Positions 28,343-37,450 are shown, counted from the first letter of the stretch. The stretch: DNA of 64,000 nt from an uncultured Erythrobacteraceae bacterium (GCA_946482075.1 CAMLQG010000001.1:1-64000); one strand, 5' to 3'. Numbers and translations are program-made. The notes: generated from the letters alone by a model not told the origin.

Positions 28343-28546
28343 TCAGTTGAGCCCGTAGGGCGCCCACTTCTTGATCACCTTCGCATCGGCGTCGGAGATC
28401 ACGTCGGTCCCACGGTTCTGGCGGATATACTTGCCATTATGGCTGATCAGGCGGTGGCGCTTGCCGGCTACGCCGTGCTTCACCTTGCCCGTCGCGGTGA
28501 GCTTGAAGCGCTTCTTCACACCGCTCTTGGTCTTGAGCTTGGGCAT
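28343..28546 (-). CDS. rpmI: 50S ribosomal protein L35
   Basis: 67 residues starting [15 protein letters not shown], the conserved L35 N-terminus; the ATG at 28570 that would add eight residues is not conserved in the family, and GGAG lies just ahead of 28546. Forms the rpmI-rplT pair. infC, often upstream, is not present here. Confidence 0.97.
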   Translation of the reverse strand: MPKLKTKSGVKKRFKLTATGKVKHGVAGKRHRLISHNGKYIRQNRGTDVISDADAKVIKKWAPYGLN

Positions 28547-28673
28547 TTTCGTCTCCTTGGTCAGAGACACGTCGGAACCAGCCCTGGCAGCCCTTACCAG
28601 CCAGGCCGGCCGTTGAATTACGTGTCTGTAAGGCGCGCGCCACTAGCGGCAAAGCGGCACGATGGCAAGCCAT

Positions 28674-29111
28674 TCAACGCTCGAACGGCTTGAACCCCGT
28701 ATCCGCCAGATAGCGGGCGAAATCGCCATGCGCGATGCGCCGCAGGCCGGGCTGCAGGGCACGGCGATAGATATAGGCTTCCGCCAGGACAAGAGCGCCG
28801 CTCGCAAGCCTCGCCTCCACCGGCCGTCTGACATATTCGCCCGCTGTCGGTCGGCGGGGATCATAGTTCTCGAATCGATCGAGCGCAGCGAGCCATGCGG
28901 GATCATCAGGCAGATTATAGAGTACGCCCATCACACGGGTGGGCGCGCGTGGAACGAGTGCGGGATAGACCGCGCAACCCTCGCGAACGGCATAGAGCGC
29001 GCCTCGCACCGTGGCGGGCTGCCCCTCTCCCAGTCCAGCGGCAAGCCGCGCCGGATAACCCCGGGCGACATCCTTCATCAGCGTCCCATAGAGGAAGAGC
29101 AAACGGGCCAT
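28674..29111 (-). CDS. Gamma-glutamylcyclotransferase-like (AIG2) protein
   Basis: 145 residues. The YGTLMKD motif near the N-terminus, which binds substrate, and the LDRFENYDP segment with its acidic residue are typical of the GGCT/AIG2 fold. Members cut gamma-glutamyl peptides to 5-oxoproline; whether this one does so is not known. It follows hisN by 18 bases on the same strand. Confidence 0.85.
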   Translation of the reverse strand: MARLLFLYGTLMKDVARGYPARLAAGLGEGQPATVRGALYAVREGCAVYPALVPRAPTRVMGVLYNLPDDPAWLAALDRFENYDPRRPTAGEYVRRPVEARLASGALVLAEAYIYRRALQPGLRRIAHGDFARYLADTGFKPFER

Positions 29112-29129
29112 TATCCGCGGCCCGCCATT

Positions 29130-29912
29130 TCAATGCGCGCAGGCAAGCGCCTCGATCACGTCTTCGAGCCGCGCCGGATCGCCCAGCGCCAGGACATGGC
29201 CGTCCGAATCGCGATTCAACGGATCGCCGTTCCAGTCGCACATCGTACCGCCCGCGCCTTCGACCACGGGCACCAACGCGGCGAAGTCATGCAGCTTGAG
29301 GCCCGCCTCGCATACGATGTCGAGATGGCCCGATGCGAGCATGGCGTAATTGTAGCAGTCGCCGCCCATCACCATGCGGCGATGATCGGTCTTCGCCGCG
29401 AGCGCCATGAAGTGGCCGCCATCATGATCGTCGAAATAATGCGGACCGGTCGTGGCGATCGTCGCATCGGCGAGGCGGCGGCAACTGCGCGCGTTGGCGA
29501 CGCTACCGTTGAGCGTGGTCAGATGGCCCATCGCGCCGATCCAGCGTTCGCCCAGTATCGGCTGGTCGATCACGCCCAGCACCGGCCAGCCGTCGACCAG
29601 GAGCGCGATCAGCGTGCCGAAGATCGGGCGACCCGCGAGGAAGCCCGCAGTCCCGTCGATCGGGTCGAGCACCCATTGCCGGCTGGTCGAGCCCGGCTGC
29701 TCGCCGAATTCCTCGCCATGCACCGCATCGCGAGGGCATTCCGCGGTCAGAATCCGGCGCATCGCCTCCTCCGCCGCGCGGTCGGCCAGCGAGACGGGGG
29801 TATCGTCGCCCTTGCGTTCCACCGACACGCCCTGGCGGAACCACGGCCTGATGACCTCGCCCGCCGCATCGGCGAGGCGGTGGACAAGGGCAATGTCGGC
29901 GTCGAGCTTCAT
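29130..29912 (-). CDS. hisN: Histidinol-phosphatase, inositol monophosphatase family
   Basis: 260 residues. Metal-binding motifs VHGEEFG and WVLDPIDGTAGF define the FIG/IMPase superfamily; the GGDCYNYAMLASGHLDIVCEAGLKLHDFAALVPVVEGAGG end matches the histidinol-phosphatase branch better than inositol monophosphatases. It would remove phosphate from histidinol phosphate in histidine synthesis. Start 29912 (MKLDADIALV) is preferred over an in-frame ATG at 29948 that overlaps prs. Adjacent prs makes PRPP, the histidine precursor. Confidence 0.86.
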   Translation of the reverse strand: MKLDADIALVHRLADAAGEVIRPWFRQGVSVERKGDDTPVSLADRAAEEAMRRILTAECPRDAVHGEEFGEQPGSTSRQWVLDPIDGTAGFLAGRPIFGTLIALLVDGWPVLGVIDQPILGERWIGAMGHLTTLNGSVANARSCRRLADATIATTGPHYFDDHDGGHFMALAAKTDHRRMVMGGDCYNYAMLASGHLDIVCEAGLKLHDFAALVPVVEGAGGTMCDWNGDPLNRDSDGHVLALGDPARLEDVIEALACAH

Positions 29913-29916
29913 GCGC

Positions 29917-30852
29917 TCAGTCGAACAGGCTCGAGACGGAGCTTTCATCCGCGATCCGGCGGATCGCTTCGCCGATCAGCGTGGCAATCGGCAGGATGCG
30001 GATGCGCTTGCTGTCCCTGGCCGCGTCGGTCGCCAGGATCGTGTCGGTGATGACGAGTTCCTTCAGCGCCGAATTGTCGACCTTCTGCACGGCGGCGCCC
30101 GAGAGCACGCCATGGGTGATATAGGCCGCGACACTGGTCGCCCCTGCATCCATCAGCGCCTGGGCAGCGTTGCACAGCGTGCCGCCCGAATCGATGATAT
30201 CGTCGATCAGGATGCAATGCCGGCCTTTCACGTCGCCGATGATGTTCATCACTTCGGATTCGCCCGGCCGTTCGCGCCGCTTGTCGACGATGGCCAGCGG
30301 TGCATTGTCCAGCCGCTTGGCGAGCGCGCGGGCGCGAACCACGCCGCCCACGTCCGGCGAGACGACCGTCAGGGCCTTGTCGCCGTAGCGCGCCTGGATA
30401 TCGGCGGCCATGGAAGGTGCTGCGTAGAGATTGTCGGTCGGGATATCGAAGAAGCCCTGGATCTGGCCGGCATGCAGGTCGACCGAAAGGACGCGGTCGG
30501 CCCCGGCTTCGGTGATCAGGTTGGCGACGAGCTTGGCCGAGATCGGCGTGCGCGGGCCGGGCTTCCGGTCCTGCCGCGCATAGCCGAAATAGGGTACGAC
30601 GGCCGTGATGCGCGCGGCCGAGGCGCGGCGCAGCGCGTCGATGCCGATCAGCAGCTCCATCAGATTGTCGTTTGCCGGATAGCTGGTGGACTGCACCACG
30701 AAGACGTCCTCGCCACGCACGTTCTCGTGGATCTCCACGAAGATTTCCTCGTCGGCGAAGCGGCGGACGCTCGCATCGGTCAGCGGCGTCTCGAGATAGG
30801 CTGCGATCGCCCGGGCGAGCGGCAGGTTGGAATTGCCGGCCATGATTTTCAT
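29917..30852 (-). CDS. prs: Ribose-phosphate pyrophosphokinase
   Basis: 311 residues. Makes PRPP from ribose 5-phosphate and ATP. The N-terminal [19 protein letters not shown], the flexible loop region FGYARQDRK, and the PRPP-binding loop [13 protein letters not shown] are all intact. Only 4 bases separate its stop from hisN, so PRPP supply and histidine synthesis are coupled in this operon. Confidence 0.97.
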   Translation of the reverse strand: MKIMAGNSNLPLARAIAAYLETPLTDASVRRFADEEIFVEIHENVRGEDVFVVQSTSYPANDNLMELLIGIDALRRASAARITAVVPYFGYARQDRKPGPRTPISAKLVANLITEAGADRVLSVDLHAGQIQGFFDIPTDNLYAAPSMAADIQARYGDKALTVVSPDVGGVVRARALAKRLDNAPLAIVDKRRERPGESEVMNIIGDVKGRHCILIDDIIDSGGTLCNAAQALMDAGATSVAAYITHGVLSGAAVQKVDNSALKELVITDTILATDAARDSKRIRILPIATLIGEAIRRIADESSVSSLFD

Positions 30853-30976
30853 CGCAGGAGCCCCTTATATTGATGTGTCGCGAAGAATCGGACACGCCTC
30901 TAATTCAGCGTAGCCCGATTGCAACCGGCAGATCGCAGCCAACGGGGGATTAAGGTCGATGTGCCGCAATACCTTT

Positions 30977-31057
30977 CGTCATCCCAGCGAAAGCCGGGAT
31001 CGTTGTGGGCGAACCAGGAAGTGACCGAGAGAGATGCCGGCTTTCGCTGGCGTGACG
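30977..31057. repeat. Inverted repeat of the GTCATCCCAGCGAAAGC type
   Basis: Left arm at 30977-31000 and right arm at 31034-31057 are inverted repeats matching at 21 of 24 bases; the core is CCAGCGAAAGCCGG. The right arm ends within 2 bases of the glpX stop codon (31059-31061). This palindromic family is very common between genes in sphingomonads. It may end or stabilise the glpX transcript. Confidence 0.85.
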
Positions 31058-31058
31058 G

Positions 31059-32048
31059 TCACGAGGAGATGCGGTGTTCGCCCCCGACCCAGCGGACCGT
31101 GCCGGAACTGGCGCGCATCACCACGCTCTGCGTCGTCATCTTGCCGTCCTTCAGGCGCTTGACGCCGCGCAGCAGCGAACCATCGGTCACGCCCGTCGCG
31201 GCGAAGATACAATCGCCCTTGGCGAGATCGTCCAGCAGGTAGATGCGGTTGAGATCCTCGATTCCCCATTTGCGCGCGCGGCTGCGCTCATCCTCGTTGC
31301 GGAACAGGAGGCGGCCATTGAACTGCCCGCCCACGCAGCGCAGCGCCGCTGCCGCGAGCACGCCTTCCGGCGCGCCGCCCGATCCCATATACATGTCGAT
31401 CGTGGTGTCCGGATTGGTAGTGGCGATCACGCCGGCCACGTCGCCATCGGGAATCAGCTGGATGCCGCAGCCGATGTCGCGCAATTCCGCGATCAGTTCC
31501 GCATGGCGCGGGCGGTCGAGCACGCAGACGATGATCTCGTTGGGCTGGACGCCCTTGGCGGCGGCGACCGCGGCCACGTTTTCGCGCACGCTCTTGTCGA
31601 GCGAGATGATGCCCTGCGGATAGCCCGGGCCGACGGCAAGCTTGTCCATGTAGACGTCAGGCGCGTTGAGCAGCCCGCCTTCTTCGGCGGCCGCGAGCAC
31701 GGCCAGCGCGTTGGGCCCGGCCTTGGCGGTGATCGTCGTGCCTTCCAGCGGATCGAGCGCGATGTCGATCTTCGGCCCCTTGCCCGGCGCGCCGCCGACC
31801 TTCTCGCCGATATAGAGCATCGGCGCTTCGTCCCGCTCGCCCTCGCCGATGACGACGGTGCCGTCCATATAGAGCTCGTCGAAGGCTCGGCGCATCGCTT
31901 CGACCGCGGCGGCGTCGGCCGCCTTCTCGTCACCCCGTCCCACCAGCTTCGATGCCGCGATCGCCGCCGCTTCCGTTACGCGGACTAGTTCGAGAACGAG
32001 GACGCGATCGAGGACGTGGCTGGCGGGCGTATTCGACTTGTCGGACAT
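31059..32048 (-). CDS. glpX: Fructose-1,6-bisphosphatase class II
   Basis: 329 residues. A lithium-sensitive-phosphatase-like fold with the metal-binding motifs GEGERDEAPML and DIALDPLEGTT. It makes fructose 6-phosphate in gluconeogenesis. It follows hom by 96 bases on the same strand, an arrangement (hom-glpX) common in alphaproteobacteria. Confidence 0.97.
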   Translation of the reverse strand: MSDKSNTPASHVLDRVLVLELVRVTEAAAIAASKLVGRGDEKAADAAAVEAMRRAFDELYMDGTVVIGEGERDEAPMLYIGEKVGGAPGKGPKIDIALDPLEGTTITAKAGPNALAVLAAAEEGGLLNAPDVYMDKLAVGPGYPQGIISLDKSVRENVAAVAAAKGVQPNEIIVCVLDRPRHAELIAELRDIGCGIQLIPDGDVAGVIATTNPDTTIDMYMGSGGAPEGVLAAAALRCVGGQFNGRLLFRNEDERSRARKWGIEDLNRIYLLDDLAKGDCIFAATGVTDGSLLRGVKRLKDGKMTTQSVVMRASSGTVRWVGGEHRISS

Positions 32049-32144
32049 GGGAGCCTTTCCGCGTTGAGATCAGGGAGGGTCGGAACGATTGTCTGCGTAA
32101 GGGGTCGCTCCGAAAACCGCAATGCCTCCTCAGTTTACCGGCAC

Positions 32145-33455
32145 TCAGTTTCCGAGAAGTTGCATGACGAGCGGAGGCTCCGTCAGGCTCGACGACCCCT
32201 CCAGCAGGCGCAACGCGTCGGTCACGCAGCGTTCGGGCCCTTCATGCGTGACGAGCGCGACGAGCACTTCCCCACCTTCCTCCGGCTGACCCTTCTGGAT
32301 CATGCTTTCGATCGAGACGCCCGCATCGCGCATCGCTGCCGTGATCTCGGCCAGCACGCCGGGGCGGTCGGCCACGGTGAAGCGGATGTAGCGGCGGCCC
32401 ATGCGATGGCCCGATTCCGCCGGCAGCAGCGCTTCGAGCTGCGCCACCGGCACGGAGAAGGGCGCGGCGATCTCGCCGCGTGCGATATCGATCAGGTCGG
32501 CCGCCACCGCGCTCGCCGTTGGTCCATCGCCGGCGCCGGCGCCCTGGAACAGCAGCCGGCCGCAGAAATTGCCTTCAGCCACTACTGCATTTGTCGCGCC
32601 GTCGACATGGGCGAGCGGATGATCCTCCTGGACGAGATAGGGCTGCACGCGCTGGAACAGGCGGCGCGGGCCCGCGGTGACGCTTTCGGCCTCGGCCATG
32701 CCGATCAGGCGGATGACATAGCCCAGCGTCCCGGCCTGGGCGATATCCGCCGCCCGGAGCGCGGAAATGCCCTTGGTGTCGACATGCGCGAAATCGAGCT
32801 GGCCGCCGAAAGCGATCGCGGCGAGGATCGACAGCTTGTGCGCCGCGTCGATCCCTTCGACATCGAAAGTGGGGTCCGCTTCGGCATAGCCGCGTTCCTG
32901 CGCTTCCTTCAGCACGTCCCCGAAATCGCGGCCAGTATCCTCCATGGTGGAGAGGATGAAATTGCAGGTGCCGTTGAGAATCCCGTAGATCCGGTCGATC
33001 GCATTCGCCGCCGTGCCTTCGCGCAGCCCCTTGATCACGGGAATGCCGCCCGCCACCGCCGCTTCGAACTTCAGGGCGACATCCGCATCCTCGGCCGCCT
33101 GGGCAAGGACGAGGCCGTGATGCGCGATCATCGCCTTGTTCGCCGTGACGACCGACTTGCCTGCCCGGATGGCATTGCGCGCCAGGGTAAGCGCCGGGCC
33201 GTCGGAGCCGCCGACCAGCTCGACCACCACATCGACATCGCCGCGCGCCGCCATCGCGGTCATGTCGTCTTCCCAGGCATAGGCGGAAAGATCGACGCCG
33301 CGATCCTTGGCGCGGTCCCGCGCGCTCACGGCCACGATCTCGATCGGGCGCCCGGCCCGCGCGGAAATCAGCCCCGCATTCGCATCGAGCAATTTGATGA
33401 CGCCCGCGCCGACGGTTCCCAGCCCTGCCAGCGCGATACGCAACGGATCGGCCAT
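32145..33455 (-). CDS. hom: Homoserine dehydrogenase
   Basis: 436 residues. Reduces aspartate semialdehyde to homoserine for threonine and methionine synthesis. NAD(P)-binding motif ALAGLGTVGAGV at the N-terminus, the catalytic region GGIPVIKGLREGTAANAIDRIYGILNGTCNFIL, and a C-terminal ACT domain (from about residue 350, RFTVADRPGVLAEITAAM) that would give feedback control by threonine. Confidence 0.97.
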   Translation of the reverse strand: MADPLRIALAGLGTVGAGVIKLLDANAGLISARAGRPIEIVAVSARDRAKDRGVDLSAYAWEDDMTAMAARGDVDVVVELVGGSDGPALTLARNAIRAGKSVVTANKAMIAHHGLVLAQAAEDADVALKFEAAVAGGIPVIKGLREGTAANAIDRIYGILNGTCNFILSTMEDTGRDFGDVLKEAQERGYAEADPTFDVEGIDAAHKLSILAAIAFGGQLDFAHVDTKGISALRAADIAQAGTLGYVIRLIGMAEAESVTAGPRRLFQRVQPYLVQEDHPLAHVDGATNAVVAEGNFCGRLLFQGAGAGDGPTASAVAADLIDIARGEIAAPFSVPVAQLEALLPAESGHRMGRRYIRFTVADRPGVLAEITAAMRDAGVSIESMIQKGQPEEGGEVLVALVTHEGPERCVTDALRLLEGSSSLTEPPLVMQLLGN

Positions 33456-33534
33456 GTATGCCCCCTTTCGCAGCGGCCCCTAAGCCAAGCTCGGGGTAAA
33501 GACCATAGGGCAATCCATTGGGACGCGTGACCGG

Positions 33535-34389
33535 TCAGGGCCGGCGCCGCTCGCACGGACCGAGCTGTTCCTTGACCAGGCGATAATCGAGTTCCGCGTT
33601 GAGCCTTCCGTTCGCATCCTGCGCCAGTTGCGCTTCGGGCGGCAGGGCGGGCGGCAGCGAACAGGCCAGGCGATACCAGGCCAGCGTATCGCGCGCCGGC
33701 GGGCCCGCACCTTCATCCACCAGCTCGGACCAGGACGCCCCCCAGACCGGTCTTTGGCCCGGCCGCCGAATCACGCTGACCAGGGCCGGCGCGTCAGCCT
33801 CCGTCTTGAGGAACAGCTGCGTCTCGGATTCGCCCGCCAGATTGCCCGGCACCCAGAGGATGTCGCGAATGCCGGTGATGCGCGCCGGCGCGTCCGCCGC
33901 GAAGAATTCGGTCAACATCGGCCGCAGGCTCGCCTTCAGGGGCTCGCTCGAGATCAGCTGGGCATTGGGCTTCACCAGCTGAAGATCGGACGGCCGGTTC
34001 GGCACCCGATAGCCGAACAGGAGGACGGCGTTTCCCTTGAGATTCGGCGCACGTCCCCGCGAATTCAGCGGCACGTCCACGAGATAGCGTACGAATTCGC
34101 CGAATTCCTGCCGGCCCGCAAGCAACCCCAGCGTCTTGGCTTCGATATAGAGACGCACCCAGCCGGGACGCAGCCCCCGGGAACGCTCCGGCTCCACCAC
34201 CGCCTGCTTCCGAATCTTCGCTTCCAGCACCACGCTGGCCGGATCGATCAGATCGGCCAGGTCCGCATAGGTCATGGGAACGGCGGATGGGGATGTTGCA
34301 GGCTGCGCTGCACCGGCGGATGCAGCATGGATGGCCAGCGCAAGGAGGCCTGTGGAGGCTATATTGCGAAAGAATCGCGAAAATTTCAT
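33535..34389 (-). CDS. Secreted protein of unknown function
   Basis: 284 residues. An N-terminal signal peptide (MKFSRFFRNIASTGLLALAIHAASAGAA) leads to a soluble domain; there are no membrane segments and only two Cys. I do not recognise a family. A conserved-looking acidic/hydrophobic stretch (MTYADLADLIDPASVVLEAKIRKQ) begins the mature part. Start 34389 has GAGG 6 bases upstream; an ATG at 34425 is weaker. It stands between hom and the divergent tonB operon; nothing in context gives a role. Confidence 0.7.
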   Translation of the reverse strand: MKFSRFFRNIASTGLLALAIHAASAGAAQPATSPSAVPMTYADLADLIDPASVVLEAKIRKQAVVEPERSRGLRPGWVRLYIEAKTLGLLAGRQEFGEFVRYLVDVPLNSRGRAPNLKGNAVLLFGYRVPNRPSDLQLVKPNAQLISSEPLKASLRPMLTEFFAADAPARITGIRDILWVPGNLAGESETQLFLKTEADAPALVSVIRRPGQRPVWGASWSELVDEGAGPPARDTLAWYRLACSLPPALPPEAQLAQDANGRLNAELDYRLVKEQLGPCERRRP

Positions 34390-34717
34390 CGGAACCTCTT
34401 CCTGTTTCTCGCCGTCCGGAGACATCGTGCCTTTTCGTGTTCAACCCGGAAAGACTTGAATTGTCCGTTAACCGATAAAGCGTTTGCGCAACTATGCCTT
34501 CACCGCTAAGACCCCCGAAAACCGGGGCCAAAAGCATAATCGCCCCTATAAAAAAATGGATTCGTGCGGGACTGCCGCACGATACACTTTTCGGGGGCCA
34601 TCCGGCCCGACCCGATTGGGTGGAAATTTTTGAACGTTTGCGCCGGAGGGGAATTTCTGTTCCGTTTCGGCGTAACCCGGACTCGTCCGGGGAACCGTAA
34701 TGGAGTGATGCGACTGA
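34390..34717. promoter_or_regulatory. Divergent intergenic region with folded leader before tonB
   Basis: A 328-base region with no gene. It holds a perfect 8-bp hairpin (34562-34569 with 34575-34582, loop GACTG) nested within a 10-base inverted repeat CCCCCGAAAA / TTTTCGGGGG (34512-34521 with 34588-34597). Both lie upstream of tonB and could act in transcription or as an mRNA leader. No Fur box was convincingly seen. The tonB ribosome site (GGAG) is 12 bases before the ATG. Confidence 0.5.
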
Positions 34718-35359
34718 ATGGCCTACGCTGACCAATCAATGAGCGGTAACCGCCTTACCGCGCTGATCATCGTTGCCTTGATTCACGTCGCGCTCGGATA
34801 TGGGCTTGTGACCGGGCTTGCCTTTGAAGCCTACAAGAAGGTGGCCGAGCGTGTAACCACGATTGACATCAAGGAAGAGAAACCCCCGGAAGAACCGCCG
34901 CCGCCGCCGCCTGAGCAGAAGAACGCTCCGCCGCCGCCGGTCGCACCGCCGCCGCCGATTTCCATCGCCGTGGCACCACCGCCGATTCAGACGGTCACGA
35001 CTCCACCGCCCCCTGCCCCCATCGTTCTTGCACCGCCTGCCGCTCCGCCGGCGCCGGTCTGCAAGCCGCAGGCTCCGTCGCCGCGCGGCAATCCCTCTTC
35101 CTGGGCCAGCCCGGACGACTATCCATCGCGCGCCCTGCGTGAAGAACGCGAAGGCGTTACGCGGTTCACCGTCACCGTGGGTGGCGATGGGCGCGTGGCC
35201 AGCTGCAACGTCACCGGTTCGAGCGGCCATCCCGATCTCGACCAGACGACGTGCTCGCTGATCCAGAAACGCGGCCGCTTCAAGCCGCCTGCGCCATGTG
35301 AAGGGCAGCCCGGCACGGCCACTTGGTCGAGCGCGGTGCGCTGGCAGATTCCGAAGTAA
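34718..35359 (+). CDS. tonB: TonB energy-transducing protein
   Basis: 213 residues. A short cytoplasmic head and a signal anchor at about residues 11-33 (TALIIVALIHVALGYGLVTGLAF), then a Pro-rich spacer (residues 55-118, many PPPP runs) that spans the periplasm, then a C-terminal TonB domain (VTRFTVTVGGDGRVASCNV to the end) that contacts outer-membrane receptors. First gene of the tonB-exbB-exbD-exbD operon. Confidence 0.93.
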   Translation: MAYADQSMSGNRLTALIIVALIHVALGYGLVTGLAFEAYKKVAERVTTIDIKEEKPPEEPPPPPPEQKNAPPPPVAPPPPISIAVAPPPIQTVTTPPPPAPIVLAPPAAPPAPVCKPQAPSPRGNPSSWASPDDYPSRALREEREGVTRFTVTVGGDGRVASCNVTGSSGHPDLDQTTCSLIQKRGRFKPPAPCEGQPGTATWSSAVRWQIPK

Positions 35360-35369
35360 TCGTTTTGCA

Positions 35370-35398
35370 CGGCTTGCCCGGATCTGCCGGGCGAGCCG
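35370..35398 (+). other. Intercistronic hairpin between tonB and exbB
   Basis: Stem CGGCTTGCCCGG (35370-35381) with CCGGGCGAGCCG (35387-35398), 11 of 12 pairs standard and one G-U, loop ATCTG. There is no direct T run, so it is less likely a full terminator and more likely an mRNA processing or stability element, or a partial attenuator, in the operon. Confidence 0.75.
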
Positions 35399-35440
35399 CA
35401 GTTTCCGTTCTGACTTTATTTTATTGAGAGGAATACCCGC

Positions 35441-36211
35441 ATGCTTATCGAAATTCTTGCCGCCGCGGCCGAAGGGGCCCCGCAGAACAAGTTCGGCTTC
35501 AAGGAAGCTCTCGAACAGGGCGGTGTCGTTGCCTACGCTACCGTCATCATCCTCGGCATCATGTCGTTCGGTTCGTTCTACATCCTGTTCACGAAGTTCA
35601 TCGAACAGCAGAAGCTGCTCAACCAGGCGCGTGACATCCGTGCGAATTTCTGGCGCGCGAACACGCTGAAGGAAGGCGCCGCCAAGCTCGACAAGAACAG
35701 CGCCTATCGCCAGCTCGTCGACGACGCTCTGTCCGCCGAAGAACAGCACAGCAAGATGACCGACAGCCTCGAAGCCCATGACTGGATGCATGGCTCGCTG
35801 GCGCGTTCGGAGAATTCGATCAACGCCCGGCTCGCCGGCGGCCTTCCGTTCCTCGCGACCGTGGGTGCAACCGCACCGTTCATCGGTCTGTTCGGGACCG
35901 TGGTCGGCATCTATCGCGCTCTGATCAACATCGGCCTCGCCGGTTCGGCCTCGATCGACAAGGTCGCCGGTCCGGTCGGTGAAGCTCTGATCATGACCGC
36001 GCTCGGTCTGCTCGTGGCCGTTCCGGCCGTGCTTGCCTACAACTGGCTGCAGTCGCGCAACAAGCGCATCTCCGAAGAGCTGAGCGGCTTCTCGACCAAC
36101 GTTCTCGCCAACATCACCTCCAAGGGTGCTGTGAAGCCCGCGATCGTGGGCAAGGCTGCCCCGGCTCCGGCCGCCAAGCCTGCTGCTCCGGCCGCTGCGC
36201 CGAAGGCCTGA
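35441..36211 (+). CDS. exbB: ExbB/TolQ/MotA-family proton channel subunit
   Basis: 256 residues. Three membrane segments at about 28-50, 132-157 and 180-202, with the conserved family region GGLPFLATVGATAPFIGLFGTVVGIYRAL and the GPVGEALIMTALGLLVAVPAVLAYNWL third segment. The C-terminal 20 residues are an Ala/Pro/Lys tail. It forms the proton-driven motor with ExbD that energises TonB. A good ribosome site (GAGAGGA) precedes it. Codon use looks strongly biased toward GC-ending codons, consistent with high expression. Confidence 0.95.
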   Translation: MLIEILAAAAEGAPQNKFGFKEALEQGGVVAYATVIILGIMSFGSFYILFTKFIEQQKLLNQARDIRANFWRANTLKEGAAKLDKNSAYRQLVDDALSAEEQHSKMTDSLEAHDWMHGSLARSENSINARLAGGLPFLATVGATAPFIGLFGTVVGIYRALINIGLAGSASIDKVAGPVGEALIMTALGLLVAVPAVLAYNWLQSRNKRISEELSGFSTNVLANITSKGAVKPAIVGKAAPAPAAKPAAPAAAPKA

Positions 36212-36245
36212 TCGCGAGACTGGTCAGAACGAAGCTTGCAGAGAC

Positions 36246-36286
36246 GCGACGGGCCGGCAACCGGCATGCGGGCACCGGCCCGTCGC
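36246..36286 (+). other. Intercistronic hairpin between exbB and exbD
   Basis: A perfect 12-bp stem: GCGACGGGCCGG (36246-36257) with CCGGCCCGTCGC (36275-36286) enclosing 17 bases. No T run follows. It mirrors the hairpin between tonB and exbB, so exbB is bracketed by two strong structures. Confidence 0.8.
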
Positions 36287-36313
36287 TGAAATGTCTTAGG
36301 ATAGGATACTACA

Positions 36314-36847
36314 ATGGCCATTTCGACAGGCGGAGGCGGTGCGGAAACGCCGATGTCGGACATCAACACCACGCCGCTCGTGGACGTGATGCTGGTGCTC
36401 CTGATCATCTTCCTCATCGCGGTCCCGGTGGCGATCCAGACCATCGAGAAGCTCCGCATCCCCATCCTGGTCTCCAAGGAATCGGAAGACAAGGTCGAGA
36501 ACCTGCTTCTGACCGTCACCACGACCGATGCCGCCGGGCTCAGCGCGGGCGATCCGGGCTACCAGGGCGCATCTCGTTACGGCCAGTGCCGGGTGTACTT
36601 CAACAACATCACCCCGGTGACGTCGCAGGAGCTCTACGATCAGGCGTTCAAGCGCCTCGACTCCATCGTGAAGCGCGAAGGCGGCATCGAAGCGATCATG
36701 AAGGATCCGGAAAAGATCCCGCAGGTGCATATCCGCGGTGACGTCCAGGCCCCGTGGCGCTGCGTTGCCGGCGCAATCTACAACGTGCAGGCGGCGGGCT
36801 ACCCCACTGTCGGCTTCATTTCGAACCCGGTCGACCCGAACGGCTGA
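36314..36847 (+). CDS. exbD: ExbD biopolymer transport protein (first copy)
   Basis: 177 residues. The NTTPLVDVMLVLLIIFLIAVPV segment is the single membrane helix, with the proton-carrying Asp24. The periplasmic part is longer than usual and has two Cys (GQCRVYF, PWRCVAG). It partners ExbB. AGGAT lies upstream of the ATG. Confidence 0.92.
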   Translation: MAISTGGGGAETPMSDINTTPLVDVMLVLLIIFLIAVPVAIQTIEKLRIPILVSKESEDKVENLLLTVTTTDAAGLSAGDPGYQGASRYGQCRVYFNNITPVTSQELYDQAFKRLDSIVKREGGIEAIMKDPEKIPQVHIRGDVQAPWRCVAGAIYNVQAAGYPTVGFISNPVDPNG

Positions 36848-36881
36848 TCGCCGGTTCGAAATAGTTCAGGAGTAAATCCCG

Positions 36882-37328
36882 ATGGCAATGTCAGGCGGCA
36901 AGGACGATGGTTCGCCGATGATGGAAATGAACACGACGCCGTTGATCGACGTCATGCTCGTTCTGCTCATCATGTTCATCATCACCATCCCGGTAGCGAC
37001 GCACGCCGTGAATATCGATCTGCCCACACCGCAGCCGAATCCGCCCGACGTGATCGTCGAGCCGGTGAAGAACAAGGTGGTCCTCACGCGGGACAACAAG
37101 GTCCTGTGGAACGGCAGCGCAGTGAACACCGGCCAGCTGGTCACGCTGCTCCAGCAGTCGATGGCGATGAAGCCGGAACCGGAACTGCAGTTCGAACCGG
37201 AACCGGAAGCGAGCTACGACCTTTCGGCACGCGTGCTGAACATCATCAAGGGTTCGGGCGTGACGAAGTTCGGCTTCGTCGGCAATGAACGCTATGCCGG
37301 CTTCGGCAAGGCGCCGAACGCAAGTTAG
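36882..37328 (+). CDS. exbD: ExbD biopolymer transport protein (second copy)
   Basis: 148 residues. Single helix with the key Asp23 in NTTPLIDVMLVLLIMFIITIPV, then a periplasmic domain. It follows the first exbD by 34 bases with AGGAG upstream. A tandem pair of ExbD-type proteins after TonB and ExbB is a known pattern in sphingomonads and xanthomonads, where one copy may be receptor-specific. The operon ends at a strong terminator. Confidence 0.94.
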   Translation: MAMSGGKDDGSPMMEMNTTPLIDVMLVLLIMFIITIPVATHAVNIDLPTPQPNPPDVIVEPVKNKVVLTRDNKVLWNGSAVNTGQLVTLLQQSMAMKPEPELQFEPEPEASYDLSARVLNIIKGSGVTKFGFVGNERYAGFGKAPNAS

Positions 37329-37361
37329 GACTTCCGTGTCCAAGGATGCAAAGAGGTCATG

Positions 37362-37387
37362 AGGGGCGGAGAAATCCGCCCCTTTTT
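37362..37387 (+). terminator. Terminator of the tonB-exbB-exbD operon
   Basis: Stem GGGGCGGA (37363-37370), loop GAAA, TCCGCCCC (37375-37382), then TTTTTCTTTT. A canonical Rho-independent terminator 35 bases after the last stop. Confidence 0.93.
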
Positions 37388-37450
37388 CTTTTGGAAGCAT
37401 TGGCCACACGCTCCCCCTCCCCTGAAGGGGAGGAGAGCAATCTTCCCTGC

